Shown piece after piece: positions 55,827 through 64,000 of a stretch of 64,000 nt of DNA. The stretch covers positions 124,001-188,000 of the forward strand of contig NZ_QUHR01000006.1 in NCBI RefSeq assembly GCF_003479605.1, given 5' to 3'. Under the pieces are notes generated by a model. The model did not search any database. It saw only the letters and a program-made list of their open reading frames with translations, and was not told where the DNA came from. Source of the DNA: Roseburia sp. AF12-17LB (GTDB taxonomy: Bacteria > Bacillota > Clostridia > Lachnospirales > Lachnospiraceae). A program made the translations under genes and the position numbers. Position 1 is the stretch's first letter, and each line of letters begins with the position of its first letter.

Positions 55827-58430
55827 ATTTTCATTTTTTAATGCATCCATGATATTTTCAGAAGAAAGCTTACGCATGGAATAAATCATGGTTGCAGCAA
55901 CGACGACAAACACACTGCCAATGGCAATGACAAAGCTATACCATGGAATAAAGAATCCAAAGTCGATTCCATCACTGACTGCCCGATAAATAAGCCAGGT
56001 GATTCCAATAGAAGCCGGAAGTCCGTAAAGGAGTCCCTTGCAGCCATAGAGCAGACATTCAAACTGCATCATTTTTCGGAAGCCCTTCGGAGAAAGACCG
56101 ATGGACTTTAACATGGCAAATTCACGTTTTCGTAAAATAATATTGGTAGAAATCGTGTTAAATACATTGGCTGCCGCTATCAGGGAAATTAGTGTAATAA
56201 ATCCATAGGAAAAAATATTGATAACGGTAATCATGGCACGCTCATTTTCAATGGAATCCATATAATCATAGATATCAGCAGAAATATTTTCGTTGTCAAA
56301 GAGTGTATTTAAGTCGGTCTGTACCTGTTTGTGATTATCTGTTTTTATATAGTATGAATTTTCCAGTGAACTATCCGGGTTCTGGCTGAGTGCCTGCCAG
56401 AGAGCATCCTTACAGGAATATGGAAAAATAAATTTCGCATTATCGGAAGGAGCACTGACACCGAAAGGAATGGTATCACTGAAAGCACCAGCGGTGACGG
56501 TGCAGGTATTTTTCACATCTTCGTCTAAAGCGGATAATACAATATCCTGCGAAGAAGGATTGGCGAAAATATTAATGTCATAGTATTTGTCATTGAATAC
56601 ATGAAGCCGGTCAATCAATACACCCGTTGGATGATCAGAATTCTGATAATCGGAAGGATTTTCCCCGATTTCTTTTAAATAATCTTCAAATAAATGATCC
56701 TCCACGAAATAAATCAAAGTGGTAAGCTCACAGGAGTCATCTGCCAGGAGTGTATTGCTGTAATAAGCCTGTTCATAATCAGAATAGAAACTTTCAAATT
56801 CTTTCGAACAGTCTTCTTTGGCTACCGTAAAGCCAGCAGCGAAGCTGGCACCGTAAGAAGCCTTATCTATGCCATCTAAAGCACGGATTTTTGTTAAAAG
56901 AGCATCCGGGTCATAATTCTTTTCGGAATATATGGTGCAGGAAAGCTCATAACCGTTTCCGTTGTAAATACTGCCGGCAGAATGTGTCAGATAAGCACAA
57001 AAGCTGCTGGCAGAAATAAACAGTACAATACTTAAGAAAAGTGAGATAACAGTAGCACGGTATTTGCTGCGGCTTCGTTTATAGTTTTTGGCAGCAAGCA
57101 TTCCTTCAAAGCCAAATAATTTTTCCGTAAGTGGAAATGTATGCACTTTTTTGGAACGGATGTTAATATCACTGGTCTGCCGGATGGCTTCTAAGGCAGA
57201 TAACTTCATGGATTTCCGTGCTGGCAGGTAAGCAGAAATCAATACCGTAATAAAAGCGAGGGTGACGGCAATCACAATTCCGGCAACGGATGGCTGCAGG
57301 GTCAGGTGCAGTGTGGTTTCGCTTCGGTACAGCATGGCAAGAGTATCACCAGTGAAATAGAAGGTAATGCCAATGCCAACTAAACCGAAGAAGATTCCAA
57401 GCGGAATACCGATAAGACACAGGAAAGCCGCTTCAAACAGGATGCTGTGAATCATCTGGTGTCTGGTTGCACCAAGGGATGAAAGCAGACCAAATTGTCT
57501 GGTTCGTTCGCTGATAGAAATGGAAAATGCATTATAAATCAGTGAGATAGACCCAAGTACGATAATTGCAATCAAAATAACCGCAAGACTGGTGACGGTG
57601 CGGTTTAAGGAATCCTCCATGGATGCTCCGTCAAGCCGCAGTAAATCATAGTTCATGGTATAAGAATATGGTGCATTCTGCTCTAAAAAACTGGATACAT
57701 CCTTGCTGTTATGAAGACAGAAGTAAATATCCTGATAGGATGTCCGGGCAGAAGAGAGAGTCAGTGCTGTATAACCCGGAGCCTGAAAGCTTTCAAAGGA
57801 AGGTCTGCTGTAAAAACCTACCACCTGATAAGTTTTTGACTCCGTATTTGTAATGGATTCTAACGGAATTACTTTTCCGTCTTTTGTTTTTTCTGACTTA
57901 TTACCAAGCAGTGAAGTGTTATTATCTAAAACAAAACCTTCTTCATCGACACGTTCTCCCACATCCAGTGTAATTTCATCATTTAAGTTATAAGCAATGC
58001 CACCGTCATAGGTAAGGTGCTCAGGAAGCAGAAGCTCAGAATCATTTTCAGGCATCCGTCCTTTCGTGATGTGTACCGGAAGAAGAGTAGTAACATCATC
58101 CGTTACACCGCAGATATAAAGGTATGGTTTGTATTGGTTGGCGGAATCTTTAAGATCGGCATATCCAATATATTTTAAAGAAACAGAAGACTCGATTTCG
58201 TCATGGGAGAGGAAATCTTTTGCTTCTGATGGGGTGACACGAAAAGCGGCACCCTGCCAGCTTCCTTCGGTATCAATGGTATATTCCTTCATAAATGCAT
58301 GAAGAGAGCTGATGCTGCTGGTAACTGCAGTAAACATGGCAGTAGAGAGAATAATTCCGATAATCGTGACGATGGTACGGGTTTTATTCTTTTTTAAATT
58401 GGTGAGTGTGATTTTGTGAAAGATATTCAT
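55821..58430 (-). CDS. FtsX-type ABC transporter permease
   Basis: The 869-residue permease has two FtsX-like units: an N-terminal segment at 16-38, a first extracellular domain, three segments around residues 285-400, then a repeat (segment near 465, second extracellular domain, three segments at the C-terminus). This layout fits MacB/LolCDE- or Bce-related transporters that move peptides or respond to cell wall antibiotics without crossing small solutes. It overlaps its ATPase gene by four bases and is downstream of a two-component system. Confidence 0.9.
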   Translation of the reverse strand: MNIFHKITLTNLKKNKTRTIVTIIGIILSTAMFTAVTSSISSLHAFMKEYTIDTEGSWQGAAFRVTPSEAKDFLSHDEIESSVSLKYIGYADLKDSANQYKPYLYICGVTDDVTTLLPVHITKGRMPENDSELLLPEHLTYDGGIAYNLNDEITLDVGERVDEEGFVLDNNTSLLGNKSEKTKDGKVIPLESITNTESKTYQVVGFYSRPSFESFQAPGYTALTLSSARTSYQDIYFCLHNSKDVSSFLEQNAPYSYTMNYDLLRLDGASMEDSLNRTVTSLAVILIAIIVLGSISLIYNAFSISISERTRQFGLLSSLGATRHQMIHSILFEAAFLCLIGIPLGIFFGLVGIGITFYFTGDTLAMLYRSETTLHLTLQPSVAGIVIAVTLAFITVLISAYLPARKSMKLSALEAIRQTSDINIRSKKVHTFPLTEKLFGFEGMLAAKNYKRSRSKYRATVISLFLSIVLFISASSFCAYLTHSAGSIYNGNGYELSCTIYSEKNYDPDALLTKIRALDGIDKASYGASFAAGFTVAKEDCSKEFESFYSDYEQAYYSNTLLADDSCELTTLIYFVEDHLFEDYLKEIGENPSDYQNSDHPTGVLIDRLHVFNDKYYDINIFANPSSQDIVLSALDEDVKNTCTVTAGAFSDTIPFGVSAPSDNAKFIFPYSCKDALWQALSQNPDSSLENSYYIKTDNHKQVQTDLNTLFDNENISADIYDYMDSIENERAMITVINIFSYGFITLISLIAAANVFNTISTNIILRKREFAMLKSIGLSPKGFRKMMQFECLLYGCKGLLYGLPASIGITWLIYRAVSDGIDFGFFIPWYSFVIAIGSVFVVVAATMIYSMRKLSSENIMDALKNENL

Positions 58431-59110
58431 GCACGAATCACCTCGTCCCGTGTAATTTTACCGTCTTCGATGGCAATGATACGGTCTGCCTGAAGGGCAA
58501 TGTTTTCATCATGGGTAATGACAATTAAGGTCTGGTTAAATTTCTGGTTGGAATATTTTAAGAGTTCCACAATTTCCTGGCTGTTTTTGGAATCTAAGTT
58601 TCCGGTAGGCTCATCGGCTAAAACCACAGCAGGAGCGTTCATTAAAGCACGGCCGATGGAGACACGCTGCTGCTGACCACCGGAAAGCTGGTTTGGAAGA
58701 TGATTTTCCCGCCCTTTTAAAGAGAGAATTTCCAGCAGCTCATTTAAATGCTCTTTGTTGACCGGGCGTCCATCCATGCGGACAGGAAGTGTCATATTTT
58801 CAATGACATTCAGTACCGGAATCAGATTATAGAACTGATAAATCAGCCCGACCTGCCGTCTGCGGAAGATGGCAAGCTGTTCCTCCTTTTGCGCGTAGAC
58901 ATCAGTGCCCTCCATATAGACTTTGCCGGAGGTTGGTGTATCGACACCGCCTAAAATGTGAAGCAGTGTGGATTTGCCGGAACCGGATGGCCCGATGATA
59001 GCGAGAAATTCGCCTTTGTTGACAGAAAAAGAAACGTGGTCTAGGGCAACCACCTGATTTTCTCCTGTTCCATAGATTTTGGTAAGATTTTCAGCTCGTA
59101 AGATTTCCAT
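58427..59110 (-). CDS. ABC transporter ATP-binding protein, MacB/LolD type
   Basis: The 227-residue ATPase partners the FtsX permease. Walker A is GPSGSGKST (near residue 40), the signature is LSGGQQQRVSIGRAL, and Walker B is VVLADEPTGNLDS, the LolD/MacB-type form. The ATG at 59110 has AAAGGAGTT upstream; earlier in-frame starts lack a site. The stop overlaps the permease start. Confidence 0.94.
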   Translation of the reverse strand: MEILRAENLTKIYGTGENQVVALDHVSFSVNKGEFLAIIGPSGSGKSTLLHILGGVDTPTSGKVYMEGTDVYAQKEEQLAIFRRRQVGLIYQFYNLIPVLNVIENMTLPVRMDGRPVNKEHLNELLEILSLKGRENHLPNQLSGGQQQRVSIGRALMNAPAVVLADEPTGNLDSKNSQEIVELLKYSNQKFNQTLIVITHDENIALQADRIIAIEDGKITRDEVIRA

Positions 59111-59197
59111 AAGTAACTCCTTTCCATTTGATGCGATTCTAATGAGAAGTATAAGCATCCCGGATGACAGGAGCATGACTTTTCAGTGACAGTTCTG

Positions 59198-60202
59198 TCA
59201 CTTTTTATAGAATTTCAGGATAAAACGTGCACCGCCTTCTTTACGGTTTTCTGCTTTTAAGGTTCCGTTTTCTTTGGAAACAATCATACGGGAGAGGGAA
59301 AGACCGATGCCAATGCTCTGGCCGGTGGCATTTTTTCCTTTGTAAAAGCGTTCAAAAAGATGCGGAATATCTTCTGGCAGAAAACCACTTCCATTATCTT
59401 CAATCACGATAGAAACATAGATTGGATTGTCGGTAACCGTAACATCAATCCTGCCACCGGAAGGCGTGTGCTCCATGCAGTTCTTTAAGATGTTTCCAAG
59501 GGCTTCCGCCGTCCATCGTAAATCCGTAGAAAAAGAAAAATCCTTCGGCTCTATGGTTTCATGATACTGGATGTACCGTAGTTCCAATGGAATAAGCAAA
59601 GGTGCAGCCGCAGTGGAGAGCAGTTCTTTGACAGAGGTTTTGGTCTGGTGAAAAGTAATGGTTCCTGCGTCCATGGAAGATAATTTCAGCAAAGTTTCAA
59701 TGAGCCAGTCCATCCGGTCAATTAGCATGGATAATTCCCGCAGGGATTCCCTTCGCTTCTCATCGGAAAGAGCCGGCTCTTTTAAGAGAGTCAGCAAAAG
59801 GCGGATGGAAGTAAGGGGAGAGCGGAGCTGATGGGAAATATCAGCCATGGCATCCGCAAGATATTTTTTATCGTTTTCAAGTGCCTGATTCTGTTCCGCA
59901 AGGCGTCTGGTCAGCTTGGCAAGCTCATTTTGTAAAATTGCAAGTTCTCCTTCCATATAGTCGCTGAAATCACCACTGCTGTTACTGTGCAGCATCGCAT
60001 CTAACTGCTGACTTAAGGATTCCACCTTCCGGTAACGTTTCCTGGTGAAAATCATAAAAATAAGAATGAAAATAAGTGATGCAAAAAGGATGATTACACC
60101 ACAGATGGTATCAAAATAAAATCCGATGCCTGCAAAGATAAAGCATACAAGCAGTTGCAGAAACAGGCATTTTTTGATTTCGGGATTGCGTAAAAATTTC
60201 AT
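59198..60202 (-). CDS. Sensor histidine kinase, intramembrane-sensing type
   Basis: The 334-residue kinase has two membrane segments (about 12-29 and 33-52) joined by only a few residues, so no outside sensor domain; such kinases usually sense through a partner permease. The phosphorylated histidine is H124 in DISHQLRSPLTS; the ATPase part has the N box NCMEHTPSGG, VIEDNGSGF and GIGLSLS. The ATG at 60202 follows AAAGGAG. It is 87 bases before the ATPase gene. Confidence 0.92.
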   Translation of the reverse strand: MKFLRNPEIKKCLFLQLLVCFIFAGIGFYFDTICGVIILFASLIFILIFMIFTRKRYRKVESLSQQLDAMLHSNSSGDFSDYMEGELAILQNELAKLTRRLAEQNQALENDKKYLADAMADISHQLRSPLTSIRLLLTLLKEPALSDEKRRESLRELSMLIDRMDWLIETLLKLSSMDAGTITFHQTKTSVKELLSTAAAPLLIPLELRYIQYHETIEPKDFSFSTDLRWTAEALGNILKNCMEHTPSGGRIDVTVTDNPIYVSIVIEDNGSGFLPEDIPHLFERFYKGKNATGQSIGIGLSLSRMIVSKENGTLKAENRKEGGARFILKFYKK

Positions 60203-60280
60203 ATAGACTCCTTTGGGAAAATACATTTTCATCGGTTATTATGGTACTCATATTTATAACAGTCATTTTCTGCAGTTCAA

Positions 60281-60958
60281 TTAGTCACCAAGCTTATAGC
60301 CCAGTCCGCGGATGGTTTTGATATATTCCGGGTGTGCCGGGTCGGCTTCGATTTTTTCCCGGAGCCTTTTGATGTAGACGGTAAGGGTATTATCATTTAC
60401 AAATTCCCCTGCCATATCCCAAAGTTCATCTAAGAGCCGGCTTCGTGTAAGGACAATGCCCTGGTTGGAAAGAAAGAGTAAAAGCAGCCGGTATTCCAAA
60501 GCAGAAAGCGTTAGTTCCATATTATTTTTATAGACCAGTCCACGTACAGTATCAGCTTTTAGTTCATGATATTCCAACGGCTGGCTGCCACGGTGATAGC
60601 GGCGGAGAACACTGTTCATTCTGGAAATCAGTTCTCTCGGCCGGAAGGGCTTGGGAATATAATCATCGGCACCAAGGTCAAGCCCGGCAACCACACTATA
60701 TTCATCATCCGATGCTGTCAGAAAAATGACAGGAATATCAGAGTTTGCCTTGATGGCACTGCACAAAGAAAAGCCGCTTCCATCCGGCAGGGAGACATCA
60801 AGCAGCGCCAGGTCAAAGTGATACTGCCCGGAATCTAATAAATCGATGGTTTCCTTTTGGTTATTTGCAGAAGTAACCTGAAAACCCTCCTGATTCAGGA
60901 AAGTGCGTAAACTGGAAACAATACTTGTATCATCATCTACAAGAAGTACATGTGTCAT
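60281..60958 (-). CDS. Response regulator, OmpR type
   Basis: The 225-residue regulator has a receiver domain with acidic pocket DDD at 8-10, phosphorylated D54 in LLDVSLPDG, and K in PKPFRPREL, then a winged-helix DNA-binding domain (VNDNTLTVYIKRLREKIE, IRGLGYKLG). It should control the adjacent ABC transporter genes. It is the first gene of the four-gene minus-strand set, and its 5' side borders fold-back copy C. Confidence 0.94.
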   Translation of the reverse strand: MTHVLLVDDDTSIVSSLRTFLNQEGFQVTSANNQKETIDLLDSGQYHFDLALLDVSLPDGSGFSLCSAIKANSDIPVIFLTASDDEYSVVAGLDLGADDYIPKPFRPRELISRMNSVLRRYHRGSQPLEYHELKADTVRGLVYKNNMELTLSALEYRLLLLFLSNQGIVLTRSRLLDELWDMAGEFVNDNTLTVYIKRLREKIEADPAHPEYIKTIRGLGYKLGD

Positions 60959-60995
60959 GTTTTCTTCTCCTTACAATTAATTTATAGAAGGCACT

Positions 60996-61489
60996 GATTG
61001 ACAAAATACTTGCATAAAATAATTTCGGTTATCCGGAGGATATTTGTTTATGGGATGGAAAATGCCAGTTGTTCTTAGCTGCATGTTTTACTTGATGATA
61101 AACTGTCTTTCCGCTTGCTTTGACCGGATATCTGCACTGTCCGCCGGGTGCGGATGCGGTATAAGACCTGTAAGGGGCACTAGGAATTTCGGCAGGCAAA
61201 ATATTTTGTCCGGCAACCGGTGCAAATTCACATCCATGTTCATATGCACCTCGCTGGCACGTCCATGTGCCAGCGTTGCCTGTTGCCGGACGAAATTCCA
61301 AGTGCCCCTAACAGCCCTTCTTAGGCATCCGCACTTCGACGGACGGTACAGATAGACTGTCAAACATTGGAAAGACGGTTTTTACAGGCAAAAGCAAAAC
61401 ATGCAGCTTAGAACTACGGTATTTTATATCCAAAACAAATATCCTTTGGATAACAGGATTATTTTAACAAGGATTATATAGTGTCAATC
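60996..61489 (-). repeat. Fold-back element, copy C (about 494 bases)
   Basis: This lies in the divergent gap between the response regulator and the ABC exporter, inverted relative to copies A and B. The part shared with copy A is about 61037-61445. Head: P1 61174-61191 with 61291-61308, P2 61209-61217 with 61282-61290, P3 61252-61260 with 61267-61275, P4 61220-61224 with 61245-61249. P2 and P4 differ from copy A by paired changes that keep the bonds. The arms continue outward through CTGCATGTTTT, GGATATTTGTTT, GTTATCC, TAAAATAAT and finally GATTGACA at 60996 with TGTCAATC at 61482. No gene inside. Confidence 0.9.
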
Positions 61490-61604
61490 CGCCACGTTTA
61501 TAAAAGTCATTGTAGCATAAAGAAACTTGCATTTGCAAAAGAAACAGTATAAGATGGACAGTTGTGATGAAAAATAAGCTGGTAAAGGCAAGAGGGATAG
61601 ACAG

Positions 61605-63332
61605 ATGAAGCAGAATTTAAAGAAAATGATTTCTTATTATAAACCATATCTTGGCGTATTTTTTACCGATATGTTTTTTGCATTGTTAGCAGCAGTGGCG
61701 GCACTGGTGATTCCGCTGATTGTGCGTTATATTACATCAACCGTGGTATATCTGCCGGAGCAGGATGCAGTAAAAACAATTGGAGAACTTGCACTGTTTA
61801 TGGTAGTGCTGGTAGCAGTCCAGTGTTACAGCAATTATTATATTTCTAATAATGGTCATGTAATGGGTGCAAAAATAGAATATGATATGCGGGCAGAAAT
61901 ATTTGCACATTATCAGAAACTGTCCTTTGCATTCTATGATAATCAGAAAGTAGGACAACTGATGGCGAGAATTACCACGGATCTTTTTGATATCAGTGAA
62001 CTGCTGCACCATGGACCGGAAAATATCGTGATTTCCCTGATTAAGATAATTGGTGCATTTGCTATTATGATGGGAATCAGTCCGAAGCTTACAGTGGCGG
62101 CATTTGCACTGGTACCGTTTATGATAGCGTATGCATATTTCTTTAATAAGCGTATGAAAAAGGCGTTCCGGCAGAACCGTATTAAGATAGCGGATATCAA
62201 CAGCCAGATTGAGGACAACCTTTCCGGTATCCGCGTAGTAAAATCCTTTGCTAATGAAGAAGTCGAACAGGAAAAATTCAGCCGCGGAAACAAAGGCTTC
62301 TTAGATGCCAAGAAGAACAGCTATCTCTTTATGGGTGGTTATCAGGCGGGACTGACTGCATTTACCACGTTGATTACCGTAGTAGTGGTGATTGCCGGAG
62401 CACTGTGGATTCCGGGTGGCAGTGTGAGTATTACGGATTTGATTACGTTTCTTTTATATATCAATGTATTTACCGAGCCGGTTAAGACACTGATTGATTT
62501 TACCGAGCAGTTCCAGAATGGATATTCCGGCTTTGAACGGTTTATGGAGATTCTTTCCATTGAACCGGATATTTCGGATGAGGAAAATGCCATTGTCATG
62601 GAAAATGTGCGGGGAGAAGTAGAATTTCAGGATGTTTCCTTCCGGTATGAAGAACATTTAAGCCGCGTTTTAAGGCATATAAATCTGAAAGTTCCGGCTG
62701 GAAGCTATGTGGCACTGGTGGGAACTTCAGGTGCCGGAAAGACAACCCTTTGCAGCCTGATACCAAGATTTTATGATGTGTCAGAGGGCAGAATTTTAAT
62801 TGATGGCTGTGATATCCGCCACTATAAATTAAAAAGTTTAAGAGACCACATTGGCATTGTCCAGCAGGATGTTTATTTGTTTGCCGGAACTATTTTTGAA
62901 AATATTGCATATGGCAAACCGGATGCAACAAGAGAAGAAGTAATTGAGGCAGCAAAAAATGCCAACGCGCATGAATTCATTCTGTCATTGCCAGATGGAT
63001 ATGATACAGATATCGGACAGCGTGGCGTAAAACTTTCCGGCGGGCAGAAGCAGAGATTATCCATTGCCCGGGTATTTTTAAAGAATCCGCCGATTCTTAT
63101 TTTTGATGAAGCAACATCGGCACTGGATAATGAAAGTGAAAAAGTGGTACAGGAATCGCTTGAGAAACTGGCGAAGAACCGGACAACATTTGTAATTGCC
63201 CACAGGCTTTCTACGATAGAAAATGCAGGGCGTATTCTGGTGCTGACAGAACAGGGAATCGAAGAAGAAGGAACCCATGAGGAACTGCTTGCGCGGAATG
63301 GAATTTATGCCGGATTGTATCATACCCATTGA
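61605..63332 (+). CDS. ABC exporter, fused membrane and ATPase domains
   Basis: The 575-residue half-transporter has six membrane segments in residues 1-310 and a C-terminal ATPase with Walker A GTSGAGKTT, Q-loop IVQQDVYLFAGT, signature LSGGQKQRLSIARVF, Walker B ILIFDEATSALD and the switch His in VIAHRLS. It resembles type IV (MsbA/LmrA-like) exporters for lipids or drugs; the substrate cannot be told. It functions as a homodimer or pairs with a partner, but no second half-transporter is next to it. Confidence 0.93.
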   Translation: MKQNLKKMISYYKPYLGVFFTDMFFALLAAVAALVIPLIVRYITSTVVYLPEQDAVKTIGELALFMVVLVAVQCYSNYYISNNGHVMGAKIEYDMRAEIFAHYQKLSFAFYDNQKVGQLMARITTDLFDISELLHHGPENIVISLIKIIGAFAIMMGISPKLTVAAFALVPFMIAYAYFFNKRMKKAFRQNRIKIADINSQIEDNLSGIRVVKSFANEEVEQEKFSRGNKGFLDAKKNSYLFMGGYQAGLTAFTTLITVVVVIAGALWIPGGSVSITDLITFLLYINVFTEPVKTLIDFTEQFQNGYSGFERFMEILSIEPDISDEENAIVMENVRGEVEFQDVSFRYEEHLSRVLRHINLKVPAGSYVALVGTSGAGKTTLCSLIPRFYDVSEGRILIDGCDIRHYKLKSLRDHIGIVQQDVYLFAGTIFENIAYGKPDATREEVIEAAKNANAHEFILSLPDGYDTDIGQRGVKLSGGQKQRLSIARVFLKNPPILIFDEATSALDNESEKVVQESLEKLAKNRTTFVIAHRLSTIENAGRILVLTEQGIEEEGTHEELLARNGIYAGLYHTH

Positions 63333-63383
63333 TTTTTGAGAAAAATCTATTTATAAAATTTGTATGAAGTTCCGGCTGCCGGG

Positions 63384-63412
63384 TTGAGAAATTTTAAATT
63401 TTCTGCTATATT
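63384..63412 (+). promoter_or_regulatory. Candidate promoter of the CobW-type gene
   Basis: TTGAGA (63384-63389), 17 bases, TATATT (63407-63412), about 65 bases before the start. Confidence 0.5.
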
Positions 63413-63477
63413 GCAATAGGTAGACAAATCAATTCAGTGTGAAATGCACTTTAAATATTAGAAAGAAGGATGTTAAA

Positions 63478-64000
63478 ATGACAAAAATTGATATTATTTC
63501 AGGCTTCTTAGGAGCTGGAAAGACCACATTTATCAAGAAAATGATAGAAGAGGCTTTTGTTGGTGAGAAGCTGGTACTGATTGAAAATGAATTTGGTGAA
63601 GTCGGTATCGACGGCGGATTCTTAAAGGATTCCGGCATTGAGATTACCGAGATGAACTCAGGATGTATCTGCTGTTCCCTGGTAGGAGACTTTGGAAAGA
63701 ACTTAAATGAAGTAATAACTAAATTCCATCCGGACCGTATTTTAATCGAGCCGTCAGGAGTTGGTAAACTTTCTGACGTAATGAAATCTGTTATTGATGT
63801 GGAAAAAGAGCAGGATGTGAAATTAAATGCACTGGTTACAGTTGTAAATGCAAAGAAAGCATCCAAACAGATGAAAGCCTTTGGCGAATTCTTCAATAAC
63901 CAGATTGAATTTGCAACAACAATCGTATTAAGCAGAACCCAGAGCACAACACCGGAGCAGTTAGAGCTTTGCGTAAAACAGATGCAGGAATTAAATGGCA
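63478..64000 (+). CDS. CobW/G3E family GTPase (partial, runs off the window)
   Basis: The first 174 codons are present; no stop is met. The N-terminus has the P-loop GFLGAGKTT, then LIENEFGEVGIDG, and the CxCC metal site in GCICCSLVGD, followed by ILIEPSGVGKLSDV. G3E GTPases insert or deliver metals such as zinc, cobalt or nickel. AGAAGGATG is near the ATG. Which metal it serves cannot be told without the C-terminal half and neighbours. Confidence 0.88.
   Translation, partial: MTKIDIISGFLGAGKTTFIKKMIEEAFVGEKLVLIENEFGEVGIDGGFLKDSGIEITEMNSGCICCSLVGDFGKNLNEVITKFHPDRILIEPSGVGKLSDVMKSVIDVEKEQDVKLNALVTVVNAKKASKQMKAFGEFFNNQIEFATTIVLSRTQSTTPEQLELCVKQMQELNG

Noticed and set aside
61482..61489. TTGACA at both outer ends of copy C considered as inward promoters
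   Set aside because: The matching -10 boxes are weak or badly spaced, and copies A and B lack them; they are better explained as the ends of the palindrome.

Overview
The window looks like a chromosomal segment of an anaerobic, spore-forming Clostridia species, most likely Lachnospiraceae. Reasons: moderate-to-low GC with many AGGAGG-type ribosome binding sites; sporulation genes (spoIIGA-sigE pair, a Spo0E-like protein); Firmicutes regulation (a T-box before thrS, an attenuator-type leader before infC); and the separate AICAR transformylase plus PurO-type IMP cyclohydrolase known from Lachnospiraceae. Genus cannot be fixed from the sequence alone. No rRNA, tRNA, CRISPR array, prophage or transposase gene was seen.

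Layout. 1-2 kb: last two steps of purine synthesis. 2-5 kb: tmcAL diverging from ackA. 5-14.8 kb: yceD-rpmF, a DUF624 membrane protein, plsX-acpP, then rnc-smc-ftsY-ilvA. 14.9-22.6 kb: a DUF5050 protein, then pheA, a DUF815 AAA ATPase, an exopolyphosphatase and polyphosphate kinase. 22.9-32 kb: a PHP phosphoesterase, a BTAD-type regulator, a large MBG-repeat surface protein, two membrane proteins and a membrane-anchored MutS-like ATPase. 32-37 kb: infC-rpmI-rplT with a leader, a SEC-C protein, and T-box-thrS. 37-38.4 kb: small proteins including a Spo0E homologue. 38.4-50 kb: the division and cell wall cluster (mraZ, rsmH, ftsL, two class B PBPs, mraY, murD, ftsW, ftsQ, ftsZ). 50-54.5 kb: spoIIGA-sigE, a beta-CASP RNase and an unknown gene. 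54.5-61 kb: a LUD protein, a PaaI thioesterase, and an FtsX-type ABC transporter with its two-component system. 61.6-64 kb: an ABC exporter and the start of a CobW-type GTPase.

The most unusual content is non-coding. Three intergenic regions (about 1.91-2.46, 15.93-16.30 and 61.00-61.49 kb) hold copies of one large fold-back element. Each copy is an imperfect palindrome of about 375-555 bases. It has a conserved branched head (two hairpins on a closing stem) and long arms. Paired sites in the head differ between copies by compensating double changes, so the folded shape appears to be under selection. The palindromy of each copy runs past the part shared between copies; in the first copy it reaches into the 3' end of the AICAR transformylase gene. 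The element sits in convergent and divergent gaps and in both orientations, so it is neither a simple terminator nor a 5' leader. A second, smaller class of GC-rich fold-back fragments lies directly behind intrinsic terminators at about 8.1, 36.8, 50.2 and 53.8 kb.

The coding regions are mostly core functions in short-gap operons. Less ordinary points are the MutS-like ATPase with membrane segments, a second division PBP with KTA instead of KTG, a BTAD regulator ending in a GGDEF-like remnant, an AUU start for infC, a 10-bp-phased MraZ box array, and a spoIIG-like promoter with wide spacing.
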